Of a DNA stretch of 64,000 nucleotides, positions 16,557 to 24,933 are shown piece by piece. Source of the stretch: Acidobacteriota bacterium (lineage in GTDB: Bacteria; Acidobacteriota; Thermoanaerobaculia; Multivoradales; J023). The notes beneath the pieces are model-generated. The model was not told the origin of the DNA, did no database searches, and saw only the letters and a program-made list of their open reading frames with translations. Location: NCBI GenBank assembly GCA_029263315.1, contig JAJCXR010000057.1, positions 124,001 to 188,000 of the forward strand, read 5' to 3'. Position numbers and translations under genes: made by a program. The number at the start of each line of letters is the position of its first letter. Position 1 is the stretch's first letter.

Positions 16557-17960
16557 CTACTGAGCGGTGGGTTCACCCACCACACTGCTCCAAGCCTGGG
16601 CGTTGCCCGACTCGAAGTCATCGCCAAAGATCCCGGCGCGAATCCCCATGAAGACCCGGTTGCCGGTGCAGGCGGCGACCCACAGGTCGAGGATGCCGTC
16701 GTCGTCGATGTGCATGGCCTCGACATCGAAGACACCACTCGGGGTCCAGGGGCGAGATGAGCCGCCCAGGGGATCGGTGTAAGAGATGTTGGGCGCCGTG
16801 CCTTGCCCCTGCAGGAGCACCATGCGCCTACTACAACCGCTGATGTCGGTGTCGACATCGGCCACCAGGACATCCAGAATGTTGTCGCCGTCCAGATGGG
16901 CGAATTTGACGTTGCCGCCAAAGAACGAGGTCATCGGGCTGTTGCTCACCATGTGGGTGGAGAACTGGGCATGGCCGTCCCCGTCGTTGCCCGTGTTGAT
17001 CAGGTAGCGGTCTTGGCCATCGTCGACGATGAAGAGGTCGATGAGACCGTCCATGGTGAAATCCGCGGGCTCGATCATGTAGGGCGAGATGGTGTAGATC
17101 TCATCGAGAAAATCGAAATTGCCGGTGCCGTCGTTGTAGAGCACCGCCGTATGGGGATCGAAACCGGGGGGTGGGATGCTACCGCTGGCGTTGTTCTTGA
17201 TGATGTCGTTGAAGGTGTCACCGTTGACATCGACGATATGGGCATCGGTTCCGAAAGTGGAGTCCGCCATGCCGGGCTGTAGCCGTGTATTGGTTTCGTC
17301 GGTGAAAAAGCCGAAACCGTCGTTGATCAGCAGCCGATCCTCCGTCGTGTTGTCGTAGTCGGTGAAGTAGAGGTCGGGACGGTCATTGCCGGTGACATCG
17401 CCGAAACCGACGGCGCAGAAATGGGGGCCCGGGCTGATGGTCGGCAGTCGCGTCTCGTCATAGGCAAAACCTTGCCAGCCACCCTCGATGGTATTGCCCA
17501 GATTCATCAAGATTCGCGGTTGCTCTCCAAAGGTGCCGACGGTGACCAAGTCGAGCCAACCGTCGCCGTCCACGTCGGCCAACACAACGTCGCGATCGTC
17601 GGTGTCGGCGAGGAAATCGGGGGCCAGGAGAGCGGTGCGATCGGTCATCGTTCCGTCTTCATTGATGAACAGCACGTTAGGGCGCCCCCCCTGAACGGAG
17701 AAGGGTACTTTGCGCACAATGATGAGGTCGAAATCACCGTCTCGATCGATATCGCCGGAGATCAAGTCCTTCTCCTCAGGATCGGAGATGCCGACCCCTG
17801 CCTCGGCGACGATGCGGTCCGCAGACTGGTCAACGTACTCGACCCAATCGCCGAGACCGGCATCGGCAGGCAGCGGCATCAGGAATAGGATGAGGGTGGC
17901 GCCTAGGTAGAGCCTGAAAAGTCGGTCGAAAACGAGGTAGGAGCTTGGATTGAACTTCAC
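16557..17960 (-). CDS. Secreted VCBS/FG-GAP repeat protein with FESG C-terminal tail
   Basis: 467 residues if translation begins at the GTG at 17960, which has GGGAG eight bases upstream and leads straight into a signal sequence (LGATLILFLMPLPADAG). An upstream in-frame ATG at 18080 would add 40 residues unlike a signal peptide. At least seven Asp-rich blade motifs are visible, such as DIDRDGDFDL, DVDGDGWLDL and HLDGDNILDV, which bind calcium in integrin-alpha-like propellers. The C-terminus, DDFESGNAQAWS, matches the tail of the neighbouring peroxidase. Probably exported and possibly surface-attached; the ligand is unknown. Confidence 0.83.
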   Translation of the reverse strand: MKFNPSSYLVFDRLFRLYLGATLILFLMPLPADAGLGDWVEYVDQSADRIVAEAGVGISDPEEKDLISGDIDRDGDFDLIIVRKVPFSVQGGRPNVLFINEDGTMTDRTALLAPDFLADTDDRDVVLADVDGDGWLDLVTVGTFGEQPRILMNLGNTIEGGWQGFAYDETRLPTISPGPHFCAVGFGDVTGNDRPDLYFTDYDNTTEDRLLINDGFGFFTDETNTRLQPGMADSTFGTDAHIVDVNGDTFNDIIKNNASGSIPPPGFDPHTAVLYNDGTGNFDFLDEIYTISPYMIEPADFTMDGLIDLFIVDDGQDRYLINTGNDGDGHAQFSTHMVSNSPMTSFFGGNVKFAHLDGDNILDVLVADVDTDISGCSRRMVLLQGQGTAPNISYTDPLGGSSRPWTPSGVFDVEAMHIDDDGILDLWVAACTGNRVFMGIRAGIFGDDFESGNAQAWSSVVGEPTAQ

Positions 17961-18086
17961 GATGGAGTCTCCCTTCGTTGGCGGGTCGACGTTAGAGCGG
18001 AAATGGGACGACGGAACCTGTGCTCTGAGCGCTCCGTATGGCGGCCTGATGATCTGGCGGCCGGCCGTTTCCTCGTCCAACGCCTA

Positions 18087-18113
18087 GCTTGTTGTCAATG
18101 TCGGGGGAGTATA
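18087..18113 (+). promoter_or_regulatory. Possible promoter of the peroxidase gene
   Basis: TATACT at 18108-18113 is a good -10. The best upstream element, TTGTTG at 18087-18092, gives a short 15-bp spacer. This lies about 75 bp before the ATG. Confidence 0.4.
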
Positions 18114-18186
18114 CTCTGGATATTGCCACAACAGCCTGACAAGGGCCTACACACCAGGAATGAGCTGCATCAGAGGAGCCCACACG

Positions 18187-19899
18187 ATGACTTCTGTCTC
18201 GACGTTTTTCCCCAAGCTGTGGTTGTCGATTGTTGTTTTGATAACGGCCCTGGCGCTGGCTCCGGCCGTTGCCTCGGCCCAGTTGCTCCCACCCGTCGCC
18301 CCAGCTGGTAATCCCGTGACCGAGAGCAAGGTAAGACTCGGCAAAGTGCTGTTCTGGGACGAGCAGGTGTCGTCCACCCGGACGGTTTCCTGCGGCACTT
18401 GCCATATCCCGACGACTGGGGGCGATGATCCACGCTCCGCCGACAACCCGGCGGCGGTGCATCCGGGACCGGACGAAATCTTTGCCAGTGGGGACGACAT
18501 CCTCGGTTCGCCGGGTGTACCGGCGAGCGACGATAGCGGGCTCTATTTGCTCAGCACCCACTTCGGATTGCGTGATCAAGTGACGGCTCGGCGCACCGTG
18601 TCGACGATCAATGCCGGCTATTCTCCGACCCTGTTCTGGGACGGAAGGGCAGGTGAGCAGTTCCTCGACCCAGTCACTTTGGAGGTGGTTTTGAACAGCG
18701 GAGCCGCTCTTGAAAGTCAGGCGGTTGGGCCCATCGTCAACGATGTCGAGATGGGGCACCTGGATCGTTCATGGAGTGATGTGATCAGCCGCTTGGAGAT
18801 GTCGACGCCCTTGGCGGTGGCGGCGGACGCTCCCACCGCTTTGCTCAACTGGATCGCCGGTCGTACCTATGGCGATCTCTTCGAAGAGGCCTTCGGTACG
18901 CCGGAAATTTCCCCGGCGCGCATCGGCATGGCGATAGCCACCTATGAGCGCCTGTTGTTCACCAACCAAGCCCCCTTTGACGAATTCCTCCTCGGCGCCG
19001 ATGTCCTGACACCGGAAGAGCTGGCCGGCCGCGGCGTCTTCACCGCCTCCAGCTGCGACCGTTGCCATAGTTTGGCGATCATGACGGATCACCTGTTCCA
19101 CTACACCGGTGTCCGTCCGCCGACGGATGATGTGGGGCGCTTCGAGGTCACCGGTGATGCGGACGACATGGGGCGCATGCGCACCCCGAGCCTGCGCAAT
19201 TTGGAGTTGCGCGCACCCTACATGCACAACGGCCAGCTCGCCTCCATCGAAGAAGTCGTGGATTTCTATAACCGGGGCGGCGATTTCGACGCTCCGAACA
19301 AGGATTCGCGGGTGCGGGAGTTGTTCTTGACCATGGAAGAACGGTCCAACCTGATCGCCTTCCTCGGTCGTCCCCTCACCGATCCGCGTTTGGCCGCGGG
19401 TCAGCCGCCGTTCGACCGTCCGACCCTCTACACCGAGTCGGCCAGGGTGCCGACGGTCGAGGGCAGCGGTGTCGCCGGGTCGGGCGGCCTGGTGCCCGAG
19501 GTCGTCGCCGTGGAGCCGCCGCTGCTCGGCAATCCCAGCTTTACCGTCGCCGTGGGAGGGGCCCTCGGCGGTGCCAACGCCTTGTTGGTGATCGACGGCA
19601 CCGACCCGGGTCTGGTGACCCCGTCCGACGGGGAGTTGGCCTTCGAGAGCGTCGTCTTGCAGGGTGTCGGGGTGGGCCAAGGATTCGGCTCGGTCAGCCT
19701 GGCCTTGCCTACCGATGCCTCGTTCATCGGTCGCCAGTGGTTCGGACGCTGGTACGTCGAAGATGCCGGCAACGGCGGCACCACGGCGGTCTCGAAGCTC
19801 CTGCGCTTCGGTATGTTCGCCTCCTTGAGCCAAAACCTGTTGATGGTCGATGGATTTGAGTCGGGCGATACGTCGGAGTGGTCTGCCTCGGTGCCTTGA
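18187..19899 (+). CDS. MauG/CcpA-family dihaem cytochrome c peroxidase with FESG tail
   Basis: 570 residues from an ATG at 18187, with AGAGGAG nine bases upstream. A signal peptide ends near residue 31 (VASAQ). Two haem motifs, CGTCH (69-73) and CDRCH (290-294), and the sequence TPSLRN-L-x-x-x-APYMHNG are diagnostic of the bacterial dihaem peroxidase/MauG family, periplasmic enzymes that reduce peroxide or oxidise protein substrates. After the catalytic region (ending about 405) a beta-rich module and a terminal DGFESGDTSEWS follow. The extension is not part of the standard family and may serve for sorting or anchoring. Confidence 0.88.
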   Translation: MTSVSTFFPKLWLSIVVLITALALAPAVASAQLLPPVAPAGNPVTESKVRLGKVLFWDEQVSSTRTVSCGTCHIPTTGGDDPRSADNPAAVHPGPDEIFASGDDILGSPGVPASDDSGLYLLSTHFGLRDQVTARRTVSTINAGYSPTLFWDGRAGEQFLDPVTLEVVLNSGAALESQAVGPIVNDVEMGHLDRSWSDVISRLEMSTPLAVAADAPTALLNWIAGRTYGDLFEEAFGTPEISPARIGMAIATYERLLFTNQAPFDEFLLGADVLTPEELAGRGVFTASSCDRCHSLAIMTDHLFHYTGVRPPTDDVGRFEVTGDADDMGRMRTPSLRNLELRAPYMHNGQLASIEEVVDFYNRGGDFDAPNKDSRVRELFLTMEERSNLIAFLGRPLTDPRLAAGQPPFDRPTLYTESARVPTVEGSGVAGSGGLVPEVVAVEPPLLGNPSFTVAVGGALGGANALLVIDGTDPGLVTPSDGELAFESVVLQGVGVGQGFGSVSLALPTDASFIGRQWFGRWYVEDAGNGGTTAVSKLLRFGMFASLSQNLLMVDGFESGDTSEWSASVP

Positions 19900-19922
19900 G
19901 GACGTCTGTTAGGAGTGAGATA

Positions 19923-20408
19923 GTGGAGAACGGGCCGGTTGCCACCCTCTTTCAGTTGGAGCAAAGTCAGAGCCTAGAGGATCTGCGCCGTGGCGTTCGA
20001 AGGCTCCTCGAGATCCTCTCTTCATCTTCGGCGCAGCATTTGCGCGAAGCATTCGCCGCCTGGTTGACGACCGTCCTAATTCCAGTAGTTGCTCCTGGTG
20101 CATACGTTCCAGAAGCCAGAGATCTTTCGGAGGTGGATTCCATGCTACAACAGAGTGTTTTGGAATGGCGCGATGGTTGGCGGGAAGAAGGCCGTCAAGA
20201 AGGCCGTCAAGAAGGCCGCCAAGAAGGCCGCCAAGAGGGCCGTCGGGAAGGGGAGCGCGCCCTGCTCTTACGACTGTTGGAAGGCAAATTTGGCTCGCTG
20301 CCCGAAAGCGTTGCTGGCCGCATTGAGGAGGCTTCCTCTGAGCAGATTTTGCAATGGGTCGACAGCGTCTTGACAGCCCAATCCCTCGATGACCCTTTCG
20401 TCAGCTGA
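19923..20408 (+). pseudogene. C-terminal remnant of an Rpn/DUF4351-type PD-(D/E)XK nuclease
   Basis: About 161 codons from a GTG at 19923 that has AGGAG upstream. The reading frame is also open upstream, overlapping the peroxidase tail. The sequence matches only the 3' half of transposase-like Rpn/DUF4351 proteins: VATLFQLEQSQSLEDL, then WREEG followed by RQEG repeats, then LLLRLLEGKFGSLPESV and the closing helix. The N-terminal nuclease domain with its catalytic D, E and K is absent, so the product should not cleave DNA. It ends tail to tail with the permease gene in an 8-bp palindrome, TCAGCTGA, that supplies both stop codons. Confidence 0.7.
20187..20246 (+). repeat. 12-bp tandem repeat in the Rpn remnant
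   Basis: Five units of GAAGGCCGTCAA or close variants start at 20187, 20199, 20211, 20223 and 20235. They encode the EGRQ coiled-coil repeat typical of this family. Confidence 0.9.
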
Positions 20409-21534
20409 CGGTGACGCTGCTTCCGTCCTCAGGACCGTGCCGCAAGGGGCCCTGCCCCGAATGCTCTAGAGCATTGGCGCCGTCCGGTGTCAAGCTCAGG
20501 CCAGCCTCCGATTGCTCGACCCAGCCCCTGGCCCGCAGCCGCTCGACGGTTTTGGCCAGGCGACGCTGACTCCATGAGAAGCGGCGGCTGACCTCCGCCA
20601 GGGGGAGACCGCCGTCCCCGTGGTCCAAGTGCAACAGCAACAACTGTTCATGCATGTCGCGGCGCAACTGGCCTTGACGCAGCAGCCGGCTGAGCAGGCT
20701 GTGTCGGGGCGAGGCGAGGAACGCCGCGACGAAGAGCAGGCCGGAGACTACGCCCATGGCTCCGGCAATGGAGGCGTCGAGCCAGCGGGCCAGCCCGTAC
20801 CCTCCAATCGTCGACAGTACGCCACAGAGTACGCTCAGCCCCAACATGTGGGACAGCCGGTCGGTCAAGAGGTAGGCCGTGGCCGGCGGGACCACCAGCA
20901 TGGCGACCACCAGAATGGCCCCCACCGACTCGAAGGCCCCTACCACGGTGACGGACACCAGAGACATCAGCAGGTAGTGTACTGCCGTCGGAGCGAACCC
21001 CAGAGCCGCCGCCAGGCTGGCGTCGAAGGTGGTGATCTTGAGCTCCTTGTAAAACAGGCCGACGATCAGCAGATCCAAGAGTAGAACGCCTCCCCCCACC
21101 CAGAGCGCCTTGGGGCCGATGGATTGGCCTTGCCAGTAGAGAAGATCCCAGGGAGTGTAGGCGATCTCTCCGTAGAGAACACAATCCAGATCCAAGTCCA
21201 CCTGCCCGGCATAGCGGCTCACCAGGATGACGCCGATGGCAAAGAGGGCAGGAAATACCACACCGATGGAGGCGTCTTCCTTGAGGCGTCCGGTGCGATG
21301 GGAGAGCTCCACCAGAAAGACCGTCAAGACGCCGAGCGCTCCAGCGCCCAACAACATGGGTAAGGTGCTGCGTTCGTTGCTGATCAGGAAAGCGAGGACG
21401 ATTCCCGGCAGCACGGCATGGCTGATCGCATCCCCCAACAGGGCCATTTGACGCAATACCAGGAAGGTGCCCACCAAAGCGCAGGCAGCGGCTATGGTGC
21501 AACCGACGAGCAGGATCACTAAAGTGGGGCTCAT
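20401..21534 (-). CDS. Metal ABC transporter permease with C-terminal winged-helix tail
   Basis: 377 residues from an ATG at 21534 that overlaps the upstream permease stop as ATGA. Residues 1-285 are an ABC-3 (TroC/MntB/ZnuB) permease with about eight membrane segments and conserved GDAISHAVLPGI near residue 35. Residues about 298-370 are not permease: LPLAEVSRRFSWSQRRLAKT and LRARGWVEQSEAGLSLTPDG read as a winged helix-turn-helix. Unlike its neighbour it lacks a metal-binding dimerisation domain. Last gene of the importer operon. Confidence 0.87.
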   Translation of the reverse strand: MSPTLVILLVGCTIAAACALVGTFLVLRQMALLGDAISHAVLPGIVLAFLISNERSTLPMLLGAGALGVLTVFLVELSHRTGRLKEDASIGVVFPALFAIGVILVSRYAGQVDLDLDCVLYGEIAYTPWDLLYWQGQSIGPKALWVGGGVLLLDLLIVGLFYKELKITTFDASLAAALGFAPTAVHYLLMSLVSVTVVGAFESVGAILVVAMLVVPPATAYLLTDRLSHMLGLSVLCGVLSTIGGYGLARWLDASIAGAMGVVSGLLFVAAFLASPRHSLLSRLLRQGQLRRDMHEQLLLLHLDHGDGGLPLAEVSRRFSWSQRRLAKTVERLRARGWVEQSEAGLSLTPDGANALEHSGQGPLRHGPEDGSSVTVS

Positions 21535-22808
21535 CTCTGGCTCCCGGCGGGAATCGGTTGACCGTGGGGATCGACGGTGGGGAAGCCGAGGAGCTCGTCG
21601 AGCTGGGCCAGGGCTTCGTCGCTCAAGGTATGTTCCATGGCATCGGCGTCCCGATGGACGTGATCGCTGGACAGCTCGAGGCGACGGGTCAGGTAGAGCT
21701 CCCACAAGCGGTGCTTGCGTACGATGTGGCTGGCCGCTGCCAGTCCTTTTGCCGTCAAGTGGCCGCCGCGGCTGGAGCGCGACAGCATGCCCTGGCCCTC
21801 CAGGCGTCGGGCCAGGCGATGGAGCTGGCTTCCGCTTTGGCCGCGGATGCCCATGAGGAGATTCCAAGGTACCAGGCTGCTCCAGTCACCACCCCGGCGT
21901 TCGCCCCAGCGGTAGAGATCTTTGAGCAGATTTTCCTCCTGGATACGCCGCACCATGACGCGATGCCGCGTCCAGGCCCAGATGAGGCCACGCTGGGGGG
22001 CGACGAGCAACGACAGAACGAGCACGGCGCTCGAGCACAGGACGATGACCGGTCCGGTGGGCAGCCGTGGGATGGTGGCGCTGAGCAGCGCCCCGGCGGT
22101 GCCGGAGCCACCGCCGATGACCGCCGCCAGCAGCAGCATCACCCACAGTCTCTCGGTCCATTGTCGGGCGGCGGCGGCGGGGGTCACCAGGGTGGCGACC
22201 ATCAGGACCACGCCGACGGTCTGGAGCCCCACCACCACCACCGTCACCAGCAGCAGAGTGAGCAGGATCTCCAGCCGACGCATGGGAAAACCAAGGCTGG
22301 CCCCGAACTCGCGATCGAAGATCAGCATGTGGAGCTCTTTATAAAACAGCACCACGGTGCATAGCACCATGGCTCCGAGGATGGCCATCCAGAAGACGTC
22401 GCGGGGCATCAGGGTCGCCGCCTGCCCGAAGAGGTACTTGTCGAGGCCGCTCTGGTTGCCGTAGGGAAGCTTCTGGATGTGGGTCAACAATACGATACCC
22501 ACCGCAAAGAAGGTCGAAAGCACGATGCCGATGGCCGAGTCTTCTTTGATCCGGCTGAAACGACTGATGGCGAGAATCGACAGGGCGCCCAACAAACCGG
22601 CCACCAGGGCCCCCAGAAAAAGCGGCCCGGGATTCTTGCTCAAGGTCAGCATGTAGGCCAGGCAGACACCGGGCAAGGCGGCATGGGCCAGGGCATCCCC
22701 CAACAAACTTTGCCGCCGCAGCAAAGCGAAACAGCCCAAGACGCCCCCGACGATGCCGAGGATGCTGGCCCCGAGGATGACCGTGCGGGCGGTGAACGAG
22801 AGGTCCAT
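21531..22808 (-). CDS. Metal ABC transporter permease fused to a DtxR/MntR-like module
   Basis: 425 residues from an ATG at 22808, coupled to the ATPase stop as TGATG. Residues 1-275 are an ABC-3 permease (GDALAHAALPGVCLAY). Residues about 290-425 resemble a DtxR/MntR regulator: a helix-turn-helix (SQLHRLARRLEGQGMLS, then LTAKG) and then the metal-sensing dimerisation helix, RKHRLWELYL (H366) and DADAMEH (E392, H393), equivalent to the MntR ligands H77, E102 and H103. The N-terminal ligands of MntR appear changed. A DNA-binding or metal-sensing domain on a membrane permease is unusual; it could gate transport or repress its own operon. Confidence 0.88.
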   Translation of the reverse strand: MDLSFTARTVILGASILGIVGGVLGCFALLRRQSLLGDALAHAALPGVCLAYMLTLSKNPGPLFLGALVAGLLGALSILAISRFSRIKEDSAIGIVLSTFFAVGIVLLTHIQKLPYGNQSGLDKYLFGQAATLMPRDVFWMAILGAMVLCTVVLFYKELHMLIFDREFGASLGFPMRRLEILLTLLLVTVVVVGLQTVGVVLMVATLVTPAAAARQWTERLWVMLLLAAVIGGGSGTAGALLSATIPRLPTGPVIVLCSSAVLVLSLLVAPQRGLIWAWTRHRVMVRRIQEENLLKDLYRWGERRGGDWSSLVPWNLLMGIRGQSGSQLHRLARRLEGQGMLSRSSRGGHLTAKGLAAASHIVRKHRLWELYLTRRLELSSDHVHRDADAMEHTLSDEALAQLDELLGFPTVDPHGQPIPAGSQR

Positions 22809-23737
22809 CAGCCCGGCCCGCCCCGCTGTAGCTTCGGTGCCTCCGCCCTGGCTTTGAGCAGGGCTTCTGCGGCTTGGGTCAAGACGGTGAGACGGCCGCC
22901 ATAGGTGCGTTGTAGGTTTTCCGTGTTGAAGGTCGTTTCGACGGGGCCCGCCGCCACCAGGCGCATGTTCAGCAACACCACATGATCGAAATATTCGGCC
23001 ACGGTCTGCAAGTCATGGTGCACGGCGATCACCGTCCGTCCCGTCGAGCGCAAGTCCTGGAGCAACGAGAGAATGGCCCGCTCGGTGGTCGCATCGACGC
23101 CGGCAAAGGGTTCGTCCATGAGGTAGAGCCGGGCCTCTTGGGCCAAGGCCCGGGCCAGGAAGACACGCTGCTGCTGACCGCCGGAGAGTTGGCTGATCTG
23201 ACGATCGGCGAGCTCGGCGATGCCGACGCGGTCGAGGCATTCCAGGGCCTTGTGGCGATGGGCCTTGCCGGGACGACGCAGCCAACCGAGACTGCCGTAC
23301 AGACCCATCATCACCACGTCGAGGGCGTTGGTGGGGAAGTCCCAGTCGACACTCTCCCGTTGCGGCACGTAGCCAACCCACGAACGGCGTCGCCGGTAAG
23401 GTGCACCAAAGACCTTGACCCAGCCGGTGATCGGTTGAATGAGGCCGAGAATCGTTTTCAACAGAGTGCTCTTGCCGGCCCCGTTGGGACCGACGATGGC
23501 GATCAACTTGCCTTCCGGCAGACAGAGATCGACATCCCAGAGCACCGGTTGCGTCTGGTAGGCGACGGTCAGGTCATGCACTTCGATGGCCGGCTCCCGA
23601 TGCCGATCCGTCAGCGCGTCGTGTTGTAAAGGGTTTGGATGGGTGGAGGGCTGACCGCTGGCGAGCGGCCCATGGTGGTCGTCGGCGGGGGTTGGCGTCC
23701 TATCGTCGGCTTCGGTTGTCGGGCTCGACAGGCTCAT
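22808..23737 (-). CDS. Metal ABC transporter ATPase
   Basis: 309 residues from an ATG at 23737 that overlaps the binding-protein stop as ATGA. It has Walker A GPNGAGKST, the Q-loop region GYVPQRESVDWDFP typical of the Mn/Zn/Fe TroB-MntA group, signature LSGGQQQR, Walker B LYLMDEP and the H-loop VHHDL. It powers the importer formed by the two following permeases. The first 50 residues are a hydrophilic, His/Asp-rich extension absent from typical members (ADDHHGPL), which might bind metal or be an over-long start. Confidence 0.93.
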   Translation of the reverse strand: MSLSSPTTEADDRTPTPADDHHGPLASGQPSTHPNPLQHDALTDRHREPAIEVHDLTVAYQTQPVLWDVDLCLPEGKLIAIVGPNGAGKSTLLKTILGLIQPITGWVKVFGAPYRRRRSWVGYVPQRESVDWDFPTNALDVVMMGLYGSLGWLRRPGKAHRHKALECLDRVGIAELADRQISQLSGGQQQRVFLARALAQEARLYLMDEPFAGVDATTERAILSLLQDLRSTGRTVIAVHHDLQTVAEYFDHVVLLNMRLVAAGPVETTFNTENLQRTYGGRLTVLTQAAEALLKARAEAPKLQRGGPG

Positions 23738-24714
23738 CGCAGGGCCTCCACCAAGGTGGTGACATTGTGCCGCACCATGCCTTGGTAGTCCCCCTCCGGG
23801 GTGCCTTGCTCGCCCATGGCGTCGCTGAACAGCTCGCCGCCGATGGCCACCTCATGACCCCGTTGGGCGCAGGCCGCTTGGACCGCTTCGATGGACCGGC
23901 GGGGCACGCTGGATTCGACAAAAATGGCTGGGATCCGGCGCTCCGTCACCAGGGAGACGACCCGGTCCACGTCCTGCAATCCCGCTTCGGTCAGGGTGCT
24001 GATGCCTTGCAGCCCGATGACTTCGATGTCGTAGCGCTGGCCAAAATACCCGAACGCATCATGGGCGGTCACCATGACCCGATGTTGCCGCGGAATGGAA
24101 GCGATCTGCTCCGTCACCCAGGCATCGAGCCCCTCGAGCTCTTGGCGCAGGGATTCCCGGCGGGCCTCCAACTCGTCGCGATGCTCCGGCGCCAGCTCGA
24201 CGAGGGCGGCGGTGATCGGCTCAAGGGTGTAGATCCACAGGCTGACGTCGAACCAGATGTGGGGGTCATAGTTGCCTGCCATCTCGGGGGGCTCTCGCCG
24301 CAAGCTCTCGGGGATGGCGTCGCTCACCGCCACCACCGGGCGCTGACGCGCCAGCTTGACGAGAATGTCTCCCATCTTGCCTTCCAAATGGAGACCGTTA
24401 TAGAGGATCAAATCCGCTTCCGCCAACTTGCGGACATCGCCTTCGCTGGCCTTGAAGAGATGTGGGTCCACACCGGGGCCCATCAGTCCTTCGACCACCG
24501 CCAAGTCACCGGCCAGACGCTGCGCCGTATCGGCGATCATCCCCGTGGTGGCGACGATCTTCAAGGGCAGCTCGGGTTGCGTCTCGGACGCTCCGGGGGG
24601 AGGTGCCTCGCCGCAGGCCCCGAGAGAAACCAGCAGCCAAGCGCCGCAGCAGCGCATCAGCCGGCCGGTGATCGATAGACGGGAGCGGTAGGTTGGTATG
24701 GATCGATGGCTCAT
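23734..24714 (-). CDS. Metal ABC transporter substrate-binding lipoprotein (ZnuA/TroA/MntC type)
   Basis: 326 residues from an ATG at 24714. The lipobox LGAC places the lipid-anchored cysteine at about residue 34. Cluster A-I features are VATTGMIADTA, then G-VDPHLF with a metal-ligand histidine, ADLILYNGLHLEG, NYDPHIWFDV with the second histidine, and VTAHDAFGYFG with the third. The final ligand region is IFVESSV. The ligand set His/His/Glu or Asp suits Mn or Zn; the metal cannot be decided from sequence. No His-rich loop is present, which slightly favours Mn or Fe over Zn. First gene of the operon. Confidence 0.92.
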   Translation of the reverse strand: MSHRSIPTYRSRLSITGRLMRCCGAWLLVSLGACGEAPPPGASETQPELPLKIVATTGMIADTAQRLAGDLAVVEGLMGPGVDPHLFKASEGDVRKLAEADLILYNGLHLEGKMGDILVKLARQRPVVAVSDAIPESLRREPPEMAGNYDPHIWFDVSLWIYTLEPITAALVELAPEHRDELEARRESLRQELEGLDAWVTEQIASIPRQHRVMVTAHDAFGYFGQRYDIEVIGLQGISTLTEAGLQDVDRVVSLVTERRIPAIFVESSVPRRSIEAVQAACAQRGHEVAIGGELFSDAMGEQGTPEGDYQGMVRHNVTTLVEALR

Positions 24715-24729
24715 TGTAGCGTCCTCTTA

Positions 24730-24774
24730 ATTTCGATGAATCAAAATCCTAGTCTTGTGGGAGCAAAAAGTCAA
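24730..24774 (-). promoter_or_regulatory. Sigma70-type promoter with overlapping inverted-repeat operator
   Basis: On the minus strand TTGACT (24769-24774) and TAGGAT (24746-24751) are separated by 17 bp and precede the binding-protein gene. An 18-bp imperfect inverted repeat, ATTTCGATGAATCAAAAT (24730-24747), overlaps the -10 and the expected start site, the usual place for a metalloregulator of the DtxR/MntR type. The regulator identity is inferred. Confidence 0.7.
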
Positions 24775-24933
24775 TCCTGAGGCGGTCTTCGAAGCAAGGT
24801 CCAGGGTTTCTGTGGAATATCCGATGGCTGAGATGGGGTGACCCATGGGTAGGTTACTCTGCGACGTGGCATACTTCCGCGGCGGGTTCGAGATCTGGTT
24901 CATCTTCGAGACTTTGTTAGGGGTCAGGCTGCG

